From Chloroflexota bacterium (GTDB lineage: Bacteria > Chloroflexota > UBA6077 > FW602-bin22), in NCBI GenBank assembly GCA_004297775.1, contig SCUE01000007.1, positions 186,001 to 250,000 on the forward strand: a stretch of DNA of 64,000 nucleotides, given 5' to 3'. Shown here piece after piece: positions 48,978 to 57,562 of the stretch; positions within the stretch are counted from its first letter, which is position 1, and every line of letters starts with the position of its first letter. The position numbers and the translations under genes were made by a program. A model generated the notes under the pieces. That model searched no databases. It saw nothing but the letters and a program-made list of their open reading frames with translations, and was not told the origin of the DNA.

Positions 48978-50831
48978 CTACACGGCCACGGGCGTGGGTG
49001 CCGAGCCGACGGTCTGGAACTGCGCCTCGTACAACTGGCGGTAGGCGCCGGCGCGCGCGAGCAGTTCGTCGTGGGTGCCTCGCTCGACGATCACGCCATC
49101 GCTCATGACGCAGATAAGATCGGCCGACCGAATCGTCGAAAGCCGATGCGCGATCACGAAAACCGTCCGGCCACGCATTACGCGCTCGAGCGCGCGCTGG
49201 ATCAGTATCTCGGTCTCAGTATCCACATCCGACGTCGCCTCATCGAGAACCAGGATCCGCGGGTCGCGCAGGATCGCTCGCGCGAGGGCCAGGCGCTGCC
49301 GCTGGCCACGTGACAGCATCACCCCAGCTTCGCCGATCGAACCGTCGAATCCGCCCGGGAGCGCCAGAATGAAGCCATCCGCGTGCGCCTCGCGCGCGGC
49401 CTGTTCGACCTCTTCATCGGTGGCATCGAGCCGTCCATAGCGAATGTTTTCGCGAATCGTCCCGCTGAACAAGAACGTTTCCTGAAGGACGACGGCGATG
49501 GTCGCGCGCAGTGACGCGATCGTTAGGTCGCGAACGTCCCGTCCGTCGATCGTGACCCGACCGCGCTCGACGTCGTAGAAGCGCGGAATCAGGTTGACCA
49601 GGCTCGTCTTACCGGAACCGGTCTGGCCGACAACCGCCACGACCGTGCCGGGCGGCGCATCGATCGAGACGCCGCGTAGAACGGCCTTGTCCGGCACGTA
49701 GCGAAACCAGACGTCCTCCAGCCGCACGTGACCGTGGACGGTGTCATCGCCACCGAGATCGAACGCGCCTGGCTTCTCGGCGATGTCCGGCCTCTCATCG
49801 AGAAACTCGAAGACACGCTCCGCCGATGCCAGCGCCTGTTGGATGGTCGCATTGACGCGGATCAGATCCTCGATCGGAGCGAAAAACGTCACCATGTAGG
49901 AGACGAATGCGACCAGAGTGCCGATCGTCATCGTGCCTTCGCCGACGCGCACCGCGCCCACCCACAGCACGAGTCCGGTGCAGATGACTCCGACTTGCTG
50001 GATCAGCGGCCCCGAGATCGCCTGAACCGTCGCGGTCGACATGTTCGCGTCCCGGTTGGCTCGATTGCGGTCGGTAAACCGCGCCGACTGCTCGCTCTCG
50101 CGCGCGAACGCCTTGGCCACCCGGACGCCGGTGATGTTCTCCGCCAGAACAGCGTTGACACCAGACATGCGCTCCTGAACTTTTATGTAACGCACGCGGA
50201 GCATCTCGGAGGTCACGTGGCTGGCAACGACCAGGAGTGGCACGCTCGTGAGAACGATGAGCGCGAGTTTCCAGTCGAGAGCCAGCAGGACGATCGCGTA
50301 GGCCACCATGCTCAGCAGCCCGACCGCCGACTGAATGACGCCACCTTGCATCGCCTGCTGCAGGATGTTGATGTCGCTGGTTGCCCGGGAAATGATCTCG
50401 CCGGTACCCTGCTTCTCGAAAAACCGGAGCGATAGCCGCTGGATGTGCTCGAAGAGAACGCGCGCCATCGCGTAGACGAGGTGCTGTGATACCGACGCAA
50501 TCGCGACGCGACTGATGTACAGCAGGCCATAGCGGAACGCGTGGACGAGCGCCAGCGCAACCAGAATGAGCGGCAAGAGATTCCGAGACTCGCGTGGGAT
50601 CACCTCGTCCACGATGATTCGCGTCATGTACGGCGGCACCATCTGAAGCGCCGACGCGAGGGCGACGGCTAACAGCGCCCGCCAGATGATCGGCTTGCGG
50701 TCTTCGAGGACGGCGCCGAGGCGACGCAGCAAGACCGGCACCGGCGTCGTGAGATCGCGCTTCTCCTGCGCCCACACGCCGGGAATACCACCGCGCATCA
50801 TCGCGCCGGGTCCGAATCCGCCGCCTCTCAC
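48978..50831 (-). CDS. ABC exporter half-transporter, subunit B
   Basis: A 617-residue half-exporter with six membrane segments. The ATPase has Walker A GQTGSGKTS, signature LSRGQRQR (canonical LSGGQ, second Gly replaced by Arg) and Walker B ILVLDEATS. The Gly-rich start and coupling to subunit A by a GTGA overlap (GTG 50831) define the start; the frame is open further. It pairs with the next gene as a heterodimer of the BmrCD/TM287-288 type. Substrate unknown. Confidence 0.9.
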   Translation of the reverse strand: MRGGGFGPGAMMRGGIPGVWAQEKRDLTTPVPVLLRRLGAVLEDRKPIIWRALLAVALASALQMVPPYMTRIIVDEVIPRESRNLLPLILVALALVHAFRYGLLYISRVAIASVSQHLVYAMARVLFEHIQRLSLRFFEKQGTGEIISRATSDINILQQAMQGGVIQSAVGLLSMVAYAIVLLALDWKLALIVLTSVPLLVVASHVTSEMLRVRYIKVQERMSGVNAVLAENITGVRVAKAFARESEQSARFTDRNRANRDANMSTATVQAISGPLIQQVGVICTGLVLWVGAVRVGEGTMTIGTLVAFVSYMVTFFAPIEDLIRVNATIQQALASAERVFEFLDERPDIAEKPGAFDLGGDDTVHGHVRLEDVWFRYVPDKAVLRGVSIDAPPGTVVAVVGQTGSGKTSLVNLIPRFYDVERGRVTIDGRDVRDLTIASLRATIAVVLQETFLFSGTIRENIRYGRLDATDEEVEQAAREAHADGFILALPGGFDGSIGEAGVMLSRGQRQRLALARAILRDPRILVLDEATSDVDTETEILIQRALERVMRGRTVFVIAHRLSTIRSADLICVMSDGVIVERGTHDELLARAGAYRQLYEAQFQTVGSAPTPVAV

Positions 50832-52588
50832 GACGCGGCCAGCCCGGACAACTCGCGACGGGCGCTCTCCTGTGCCAGCATCTGGGTCTCGTACAGGAAG
50901 GCGTATGGCCCGGAACGCCGAATCAGATCGGCGTGCGTGCCACGGTCGATGATCCGTCCTTCGGCGATGACGAGGATGAGATCGGCCCGTTGAATCGTCG
51001 ATACGCGGTGCGCGATGACGAGCGTCGTCCGATTGCGCATCAATTGATCCAGCGCGCCCTGAATGAGAAAGTCCGTGCGCGTGTCGACGCTCGACGTCGC
51101 CTCGTCGAGGATCAGGATCCGTGGATCGACCAGCAGGGCCCGTGCGATCGCGATGCGCTGCCGTTGGCCGCCGGACATGCGCGCGCCGCGTTCGCCGCAG
51201 AGCGTGTCGTACCCCTCCGGCAACTCGACGATGAACTCGTGGGCATGCGCGAATCGGGCGGCGTGCTCGACTTCGGCGTCGGTGGCGGTACTCCTTCCAT
51301 AGCGGATGTTCTCGCGGACCGTCATGTTGAACAGGAATGTCTCCTGCAACACGATGCCGACCTGCGCTCGCAGAGACGAGAGCGTCACGTCGCAAACATC
51401 GATGCCGTCGATGAGGACGCGACCTCGTGTCGCGTCGTAGAAGCGCGGAATGAGATTGACGATCGTCGTCTTGCCAGATCCCGAGGGACCGACGATCGCA
51501 ACCGTCTTGCCTGGCTCCGCGACGAAGTCAATGTCCTGCAGCAGCGGCTTCCCGCGCCCGTATGCGAATGAGACGTGCTCGAACTGGACCGCGCCGCGCA
51601 TCACCGGCAGATCGATCGCATCCGGGCGCTCGGTCACGTCAAGAGCGGTGTCGATGATCTCGAAGACGCGTTCGCCGGCCGCGATCGCCTGCTGCGCCAT
51701 CTGATTGATCATTCCGATCCAACGAACCGGCGTCCACATCGTCAATACGTACGCCTGGAATGCAACCAGTGTGCCAAGCGACATCGAACCATCCATCACG
51801 CGCCATGCCCCGACGACGAGGACGAGGACAAGCGATAGGTTGGTCAGGAACTCCTGACCCGGCATGACGACGGCCATCATGCGCTGCTGCTGATTGCGAT
51901 TCGTCCGAATGTCGAGATTGACCTCATCGAAGCGGCGCGCTTCGTGAGATTCGCGACCGAACGCCTGAATCATCTTGACGCCGGCGACGAATTCCTGGAT
52001 GACGACATTCAGGTCGGCCATTCGGCTCTGAACGCGGCGCATCAGCGGCATCACGTCCTTCAGCCGATCCTGGAGCGCCCAGATGCCGGGCGCGACGATC
52101 AGCGTCACCGCCGTCAACTGCGCGTCCAGGGCAACCAGGACAACGAAGTAGATCACGACCGTCGCAATCGTGCTGACGAGACGCGAGACGCCCTGGGTGA
52201 GAAAGAACTGCACCTGGCTGACGTCGTTCGTCACGCGCGACATCAATTGGCCGGTCTGGTTGGCATCGTAGAAGCTCATCGATTGCGACTGGAGGTGTCC
52301 GTAGAGGGCGTTCCGCAGATCGAAGATGACGCGCTGGCCGACGAACTGCTGAAGGTACGTCTCGATCGCTGACATCGCGTTGTAGGCGAACGCCGCGGCA
52401 ATGAAGAGACCGACGTAGATCCCGATCAGCCCGCTGTCGCGCGCGGGGATCGCGTGGTCGATGATCTCCTTCGTAAACCAGGCCGGCGCCATGCGGAGTC
52501 CGGTGCCAATCACCATCAGAACGAGCGCGCCTCCGGTCGCCCACCAGTACGGCCGGACGAACGTGAACAGGCGCGGCAGGATCGTCAC
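50828..52588 (-). CDS. ABC exporter half-transporter, subunit A
   Basis: A 586-residue half-exporter with six membrane segments in the first 310 residues. The ATPase has Walker A GPSGSGKTT, signature MSGGQRQR and Walker B ILILDEATSSVD, followed by VIAHR. The start is GTG 52588, with GGGGA upstream. It precedes and overlaps subunit B by 4 nt. The heterodimer may export a drug, lipid or peptide. A TACACT about 40 nt upstream is a candidate -10. Confidence 0.92.
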   Translation of the reverse strand: MTILPRLFTFVRPYWWATGGALVLMVIGTGLRMAPAWFTKEIIDHAIPARDSGLIGIYVGLFIAAAFAYNAMSAIETYLQQFVGQRVIFDLRNALYGHLQSQSMSFYDANQTGQLMSRVTNDVSQVQFFLTQGVSRLVSTIATVVIYFVVLVALDAQLTAVTLIVAPGIWALQDRLKDVMPLMRRVQSRMADLNVVIQEFVAGVKMIQAFGRESHEARRFDEVNLDIRTNRNQQQRMMAVVMPGQEFLTNLSLVLVLVVGAWRVMDGSMSLGTLVAFQAYVLTMWTPVRWIGMINQMAQQAIAAGERVFEIIDTALDVTERPDAIDLPVMRGAVQFEHVSFAYGRGKPLLQDIDFVAEPGKTVAIVGPSGSGKTTIVNLIPRFYDATRGRVLIDGIDVCDVTLSSLRAQVGIVLQETFLFNMTVRENIRYGRSTATDAEVEHAARFAHAHEFIVELPEGYDTLCGERGARMSGGQRQRIAIARALLVDPRILILDEATSSVDTRTDFLIQGALDQLMRNRTTLVIAHRVSTIQRADLILVIAEGRIIDRGTHADLIRRSGPYAFLYETQMLAQESARRELSGLAAS

Positions 52589-52673
52589 AGGCGCGGTCCC
52601 CGCGATTTACTTAGACGCTGGCTAACAGTGTATCGTGTTCGCCATCGGCGCCGCCGCCCGGGCGACGGTGTAA

Positions 52674-53150
52674 CTATCTCGCCGTTGACGGCAGATCGCG
52701 CAGCACCGTCGCGGCGTGCGCCGTCACCGAAACCTTCGGGTACACACGTTGGATCCGTCCATCCGGACCGATGACGAAGGTCGTGCGCTCGACGCCCATG
52801 TACTTCCGGCCGTACATCGACTTCTCCTTCCAGACACCGTACGCCTGGCAGATGACCGAACCGACATCGGCCAGCAGCGGGAACGAGAGTCCGTACTTCG
52901 CCGCGAACGCGCCGTGTTTCTTCACCGGATCTGGGCTGATGCCGACGATGGCCGCGCCCGCGGCCTCAAACGCGGCGGTCAGATCCCGAAAAGCGCACGC
53001 CTCAGTCGTGCAGCCAGGCGTATCGTCTTTCGGGTAGAAGTAGAGAACGAGCGTCTTTCCGCGAAAGTCGGCCAACCGAACGGCGTCGTTTTCGATCGAT
53101 GGAAGCGTGAAGTCGGGCGCAACGTCGCCCACGTTCAGCGAATCGCTCAC
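52674..53150 (-). CDS. bcp: Peroxiredoxin, Bcp/PrxQ type
   Basis: A 158-residue thiol peroxidase. The peroxidatic Cys47 is in PKDDTPGCTTEACAF, with the resolving Cys52 five residues on, so it is a 2-Cys PrxQ that forms an intramolecular disulfide. The GTG at 53150 has GGGGGG upstream, 14 bp after the ComB stop. It reduces hydroperoxides with thioredoxin as donor. Cotranscribed with comB. Confidence 0.94.
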   Translation of the reverse strand: MSDSLNVGDVAPDFTLPSIENDAVRLADFRGKTLVLYFYPKDDTPGCTTEACAFRDLTAAFEAAGAAIVGISPDPVKKHGAFAAKYGLSFPLLADVGSVICQAYGVWKEKSMYGRKYMGVERTTFVIGPDGRIQRVYPKVSVTAHAATVLRDLPSTAR

Positions 53151-53164
53151 TCTCAATCCCCCCT

Positions 53165-53953
53165 TCAATTCGGCGCGGGCGCGGACAATCCAATTGAGGG
53201 AAGGATCGCCAGCGGCCACGGCGAATCGGACGACACCTCCGGCGCCACTCCGGTTATGTCCAGTTGTCCGCAGAACGCGACATCGTCGCCTAGCCCGAGG
53301 TCGATCAGGGTCTGGGCGTGGGCGGCGCGGCGCACCGCCTCGTAGGCGCCGCCAACCGATTCGTAGGCCCGACGCGCCACTTCGGCGCCATCGTCGAGCA
53401 CACAGGCCGGATCAAACGCCAGGCATCTCTGCACGATCGCGCCGGCGCAACAAACATCCTCGATCCCGACTGCGCCGCGTGTGCCCGCGGCGATGATCAC
53501 GAGACGCCCACGATCGGACGGAGCGCGTGTGAGCGACGACCACGCCGCGTTCGTCGCCGCACCGAGATTGACGAACGCGGCCGAGAACGCGCGTTGGCCG
53601 GTCGCGGCCAGACGCAGCGCGTTCGTGCCGTTCGTCGTTGCGAAACACACCGCCCGCCCCCGGGTCGGAGCCCGCGCAAGCTCGACCGGCGAGTTCCCAA
53701 AGTCGAACCCCGGCGGAGGTAGTCCACCCTCTTCGCCACAGACGAGACTATCGGTCTCACGCCCGTAGCGCAGCGCCTCATCGGTTGACGAGGCCAGGGC
53801 GACGCCGACGCAGCCGTTTCCGAATAGCACCGCCAGCGTGGTCGTAGCCCGCAAGACATCGATCGCGACACAGATATCGTCCGGCGCGATGCGCGCCAAC
53901 GACTGTTCGAGCGCAACCGCGATGCGAGGTGCCACGCGGCTCCAGTATGGCAT
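53165..53953 (-). CDS. comB: 2-phosphosulfolactate phosphatase (ComB) family protein
   Basis: A 262-residue Mg-dependent phosphatase-like protein. VAIDVLRATTT, GEEGGLPPPGFDFGNSP, ATTNGTNALRLA and IAAGTRGAVGIED are the ComB family motifs. ComB acts in coenzyme M synthesis in methanogens, but bacterial members without the rest of the pathway are common and probably act on another phosphate ester. The start (ATG 53953) overlaps the divergent methyltransferase promoter. Confidence 0.9.
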   Translation of the reverse strand: MPYWSRVAPRIAVALEQSLARIAPDDICVAIDVLRATTTLAVLFGNGCVGVALASSTDEALRYGRETDSLVCGEEGGLPPPGFDFGNSPVELARAPTRGRAVCFATTNGTNALRLAATGQRAFSAAFVNLGAATNAAWSSLTRAPSDRGRLVIIAAGTRGAVGIEDVCCAGAIVQRCLAFDPACVLDDGAEVARRAYESVGGAYEAVRRAAHAQTLIDLGLGDDVAFCGQLDITGVAPEVSSDSPWPLAILPSIGLSAPAPN

Positions 53954-53956
53954 GCT
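53951..53956 (+). promoter_or_regulatory. -10 box of a leaderless promoter (methyltransferase-like gene)
   Basis: CATGCT ends 6 nt before the GTG at 53963. It lies over the ComB start codon on the other strand. Confidence 0.4.
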
Positions 53957-53962
53957 CGCCCG

Positions 53963-54793
53963 GTGAAACTCGCATCACGAGCGGCGCGGACGATTCTGCG
54001 CCTGCGAAACCGGGTCGATTTCGCCCTCCGGCAATCGCTGCGCTTTCGGCGCGCCGTCACGAGCGTTCGGGCAGATTCGCTCGCGGCGACTCTTTCCGAG
54101 TTACCCGCGCCCGACGCGGCGCGCGCCCGCCGGCTCGTCGATCGCTACCGACTCGAACCATCGCTCGCGACGATGGGCGCGCGCGATCAACACGAATCGC
54201 TGGCCTACGCCGACCTCCTGGACACCATCGGACCGGGAGCGTCGATCGCGCTTCCGCCCTCCCCCGTCAGCGCACTCGATATCGGCGCCAGCCATTGGCT
54301 GTACGCGGCGGCGCTCCACGGATTCCTGGCCGCGTGGGGCGACGTCGGGCCGCGCGCGGTGGCATTGACCGGCATCGAGATCGATCCGTGGCGGATGTAC
54401 GGCGACGGCCACACCCGTCACGATTGGGCGCGCTGGTATTCTCGCGATCTGCCCGGCGCAAGCTACGCGCACGGCGATGCGCGGACGATTTCGCGAACCT
54501 TCGACGTCGTGACGATGCTCTTCCCGTTCGTAGCCATTGGCGAACTGGCTCGGTGGAGTCTGCCTGAATCGGCGTACGACCCGGTCGGGCTGCTGCGTCA
54601 TACCTGGTCGCTGGTCGCGCCGGACGGATATCTGATCGTCGTCAACCAGGGCGAGGAGGAAGCGGCGATCGAGCGGTCGATGTTGCGCACACTCGGGATC
54701 GACGCCGTCGAACTGCCACCGTACGAGAGCCCATTCTTCGCCTATCGTCACCCGCGCGTCGCGTTCGTCGCGCGCCGGGTATCCTCACCGTGA
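53963..54793 (+). CDS. SAM-dependent methyltransferase-like protein
   Basis: A 276-residue protein. The N-terminal 45 residues are basic and helical. SALDIGASHWLYAAALHGF (about residue 105) is a plausible but poor motif I, and TGIEIDPWRMYGDG a post-I block with acidic residue. FDVVTMLFPFVAIGEL and GYLIVVNQGEEE follow as in class I methyltransferases. A rhamnosyl or O-methyltransferase role cannot be chosen. Leaderless GTG. Confidence 0.65.
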   Translation: MKLASRAARTILRLRNRVDFALRQSLRFRRAVTSVRADSLAATLSELPAPDAARARRLVDRYRLEPSLATMGARDQHESLAYADLLDTIGPGASIALPPSPVSALDIGASHWLYAAALHGFLAAWGDVGPRAVALTGIEIDPWRMYGDGHTRHDWARWYSRDLPGASYAHGDARTISRTFDVVTMLFPFVAIGELARWSLPESAYDPVGLLRHTWSLVAPDGYLIVVNQGEEEAAIERSMLRTLGIDAVELPPYESPFFAYRHPRVAFVARRVSSP

Positions 54794-54815
54794 CACTCAC
54801 GCTAGGAGATCGATC

Positions 54816-55886
54816 GTGAAGGCAGCCGTCCTCTATCAGCGTCGCGAACCGATGGTCATCGAGAACGTGACGCTGACTGATCCCGGACCGGGCGAGGTCG
54901 AGATCAAGCTCGGCGCCAGCGGTGTATGCCACTCCGACTACTCGCACTGGTCGCGTGACACGTGGTCGCAGATGCCGCTCGTCCTGGGCCACGAAGGGGC
55001 CGGGACCGTCACACGCGTCGGCGCGAACGTGTCGCGAGTCAAGCCCGGAGACCGCGTCATCATCGCGTTTGGCGTTCGGTGCGGCGAATGCGTCTTCTGC
55101 CGGCGCGGCGAGCCATACCTCTGCACGCCGAGTGCGACGCCGCCGACGCACATGTTCAAAGGCGACCTGGCGCTCAACATGTTCGCGCACGTCGGCTCGT
55201 TCGCCGAGCGGACGGTCGTGGCCGAGAAGAACTGCGTCGTCATTCGCGCGGACGCGCCCCTCGACACCGCGGCGCTCGTCGCGTGCGGTGTGGCCACCGG
55301 GATGGGCGCAGTCATGAATACGGCCAAGGTGGAGCCGGGCGCCAATGTCGTCGTGATCGGAACGGGCGGTGTCGGCTTGAACGCCGTCCAGGCGGCCAGA
55401 CTCTCCGGAGCGGCGCGCATCATCGCGGTCGACATCCTCGACAACAAGCTCGAATACGCTCGCGAGTTCGGCGCGACGCACGTGATCAATTCACGATCGG
55501 AAGATCCGATCGCGGCGATCCAGCGTTTGACCGGCGGATACGGCGCCGATTACGCATTCGAAGTCATCGGGATGGCATCGACGATTCGTCAGGCCTACGA
55601 CGCGGTCCGCAATGGCGGCACGGCGGTCGTCGTTGGCGTCGCGCAAGAGGACGAAGTTGTCTCGTTCTCAGCCCCCGCTCTGATGAGGTCAGGGAAGAAG
55701 CTGCTCGGATCCGTCTACGGCTCGACCCGCCCGCACGTCGATTTCCCGAAGATCATCGACCTCTTCATGGAGGGCAAGATCAAGCTGCGCGAGTTGATTT
55801 CGCGGCGGTTCGCGCTCGACGACATCAACGAGGCGTTCCGCGCCCTCCACGCCGGCGAGGTCGCGCGCGGCGTCGTCGAGTTCTAG
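54816..55886 (+). CDS. Zinc-dependent alcohol dehydrogenase (MDR)
   Basis: A 356-residue MDR-family dehydrogenase. The catalytic zinc uses Cys in SGVCHSDYS and the GHEGAGTV region. The structural zinc lobe is CGECVFCRRGEPYLC. The Rossmann motif is VVVIGTGGVGLNAVQAA. DMFAHV-like FAHVGSFAERTVV fits class III or aryl/alkyl alcohol enzymes. AGGAGA precedes the GTG. It is followed by thiO and ridA in the same direction. Confidence 0.93.
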   Translation: MKAAVLYQRREPMVIENVTLTDPGPGEVEIKLGASGVCHSDYSHWSRDTWSQMPLVLGHEGAGTVTRVGANVSRVKPGDRVIIAFGVRCGECVFCRRGEPYLCTPSATPPTHMFKGDLALNMFAHVGSFAERTVVAEKNCVVIRADAPLDTAALVACGVATGMGAVMNTAKVEPGANVVVIGTGGVGLNAVQAARLSGAARIIAVDILDNKLEYAREFGATHVINSRSEDPIAAIQRLTGGYGADYAFEVIGMASTIRQAYDAVRNGGTAVVVGVAQEDEVVSFSAPALMRSGKKLLGSVYGSTRPHVDFPKIIDLFMEGKIKLRELISRRFALDDINEAFRALHAGEVARGVVEF

Positions 55887-55917
55887 CCCGGCGACACGAA
55901 CTCGGAGGCAAGCGAAT

Positions 55918-57021
55918 TTGGCTGAGGCGATCGTCGTCGGCGGCGGCATTATGGGCCTACTCGTCGCGCGCGGGTTGCGCGCCTCCGGCGCGAGCGTCAC
56001 GCTCCTCGAAACCGGCCAGACCGGCCGCGAAGCGTCCTGGGCGTCCGCCGGCATCATCGCCGCGCGGGCTCCGTGGACGACGACGGCGACCGGCGCGCTC
56101 CAGAATCACAGCGCGTCCATCTGGCCGGGATTCGCGGCCGAACTGGCCGATGAAACCGGGATGGACATCGAGTATCGCCAGAATGGATGCCTCTATCCGG
56201 CGTTCAGTGACGACGCGGCGCGGCAGCTCGAACGCGACGCGCGAGATGCGCGTGCCGCCGGCTTCCCGCTCGAATTCGCGGCCGGCAGCGCACTTCGCGC
56301 CGAGGAGCCGGCGCTCGGCCCGGCAATCGTCGCCGCCGCAATGGGTCCCGGCGGTAATGTCGAGAATCGGCGCGTCGTGCAGGCGCTCACGATTGCGGCC
56401 GGTCTCGCCGGTGTCACGATTCAGACCGGCACATCGGTAACCGAGATTTCGTCGACTGCCGGACGGGTCACCGGAGCCCGAACGTCGTCCGGGCGCGGAT
56501 ATGCCGCCGATATCGTCATCATCGCCGCCGGGGCGTGGTCGAGTCAGATCAAGGGCCTCGGACTCGACATACCGGTGCGTCCGCAACGAGGACAGATTCT
56601 GGCGGTCGCGCAGCCCCATCCGGCGCCGCGCCGGGTGATCTTGAAGGACGACGATCCGTACGTCGTACCTCGGGTCGATGGCCGCATGATCGTCGGGGCG
56701 ACGCGCGAGTTCGCCGGATTCGATCGCGCCCGGACGGCTGGTGGCATCGCCTGGCTGCTGAGCGCCGCGATCGAGATGGTTCCGGGGATGGCCGGGTCAG
56801 AACTGCTCGACATCTGGACCGGATTTCGTCCGATATCGGGCGACGGAACACCGATCATCGGGCCAGGAACGCTCGAAGGATTGTTCTTCTGCACTGGTCA
56901 CGGTCCATCCGGAATCAGTCCGGCGCCGGCCAGCGCCGAGATCGTGGTCGCGATGGTCGAGTCGCGCCAGCCGCCGATTCGCGCCGAGGCGTTCGATCCG
57001 CGCCGTTTCGCGTCGCGCTGA
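55918..57021 (+). CDS. thiO: Glycine/D-amino acid oxidase (ThiO-like)
   Basis: A 367-residue FAD-dependent amine oxidase. The FAD motif is IVVGGGIMGLLVARGL (residues 5-20), and TGREASWASAGIIAARAPW and RPQRGQILAVAQ fit glycine oxidase ThiO. GFRPISGDGTPIIGPG is the C-terminal FAD-binding block. It would turn glycine or another amino acid into an imine, then keto acid. The TTG start has GGAGG 9 nt upstream. The next gene is RidA, which hydrolyses imines. No other thiamine gene is near. Confidence 0.87.
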   Translation: MAEAIVVGGGIMGLLVARGLRASGASVTLLETGQTGREASWASAGIIAARAPWTTTATGALQNHSASIWPGFAAELADETGMDIEYRQNGCLYPAFSDDAARQLERDARDARAAGFPLEFAAGSALRAEEPALGPAIVAAAMGPGGNVENRRVVQALTIAAGLAGVTIQTGTSVTEISSTAGRVTGARTSSGRGYAADIVIIAAGAWSSQIKGLGLDIPVRPQRGQILAVAQPHPAPRRVILKDDDPYVVPRVDGRMIVGATREFAGFDRARTAGGIAWLLSAAIEMVPGMAGSELLDIWTGFRPISGDGTPIIGPGTLEGLFFCTGHGPSGISPAPASAEIVVAMVESRQPPIRAEAFDPRRFASR

Positions 57022-57103
57022 TTGCGCTCGTGGCCGTTTCTTGGCCGCGTCGGGCTCTGCTATCGTACCGATTCGGTGTCCTGAATCCATCTCGGAGATA
57101 GTC

Positions 57104-57562
57104 GTGTCGCCTGAGGAGAAACTGGCTCAGCTTGGCATCCAACTGAAGACGGTGCCGATCGGTGATCGCCCCCTGGTGCCGTGGGTGCAGTCCGGGAACC
57201 TCCTGTTTCTATCAGGAGCGGGACCGAGCTTCAGCGGAACGAAATGGTCCGGTCAAGTTGGCAGTGACTACACCACCGAGCAAGGCTATGAGGCGGCGCG
57301 CGAATGCGCGCTGCAACTCCTTTCGTCGACGCGGACCGCGCTCGGCACGCTCAATCGCGTGCGCCGAATCGTGAAGGTCCTTGGCATGGTGAACTCGGCG
57401 CCCGGATTCAGCGAACAACCACGCGTTATCAACGGGTGCTCGGATCTATTGGTCGAGTTGTTCGGACCGAACGGGCGACACGCGCGCTCGGCCGTCGGTA
57501 TGGCCGCGTTGCCCAACAATATCCCGGTCGAGATCGAGATCATCATCGAGGTCGACGCGTAA
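57104..57562 (+). CDS. ridA: RidA family protein (reactive imine deaminase)
   Basis: A 152-residue YjgF/RidA-fold protein, with QSGNLLFLSGAGP and the conserved Arg expected for deamination in NGRHARSAVGMAALPNNIPVE near the C-terminus. Trimers place the active sites at subunit interfaces. It removes 2-aminoacrylate-type imines; directly behind a flavin amine oxidase this makes sense. GTG 57104 is preceded by CGGAGA. The stop overlaps the next ATG (TAATG). Confidence 0.9.
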   Translation: MSPEEKLAQLGIQLKTVPIGDRPLVPWVQSGNLLFLSGAGPSFSGTKWSGQVGSDYTTEQGYEAARECALQLLSSTRTALGTLNRVRRIVKVLGMVNSAPGFSEQPRVINGCSDLLVELFGPNGRHARSAVGMAALPNNIPVEIEIIIEVDA

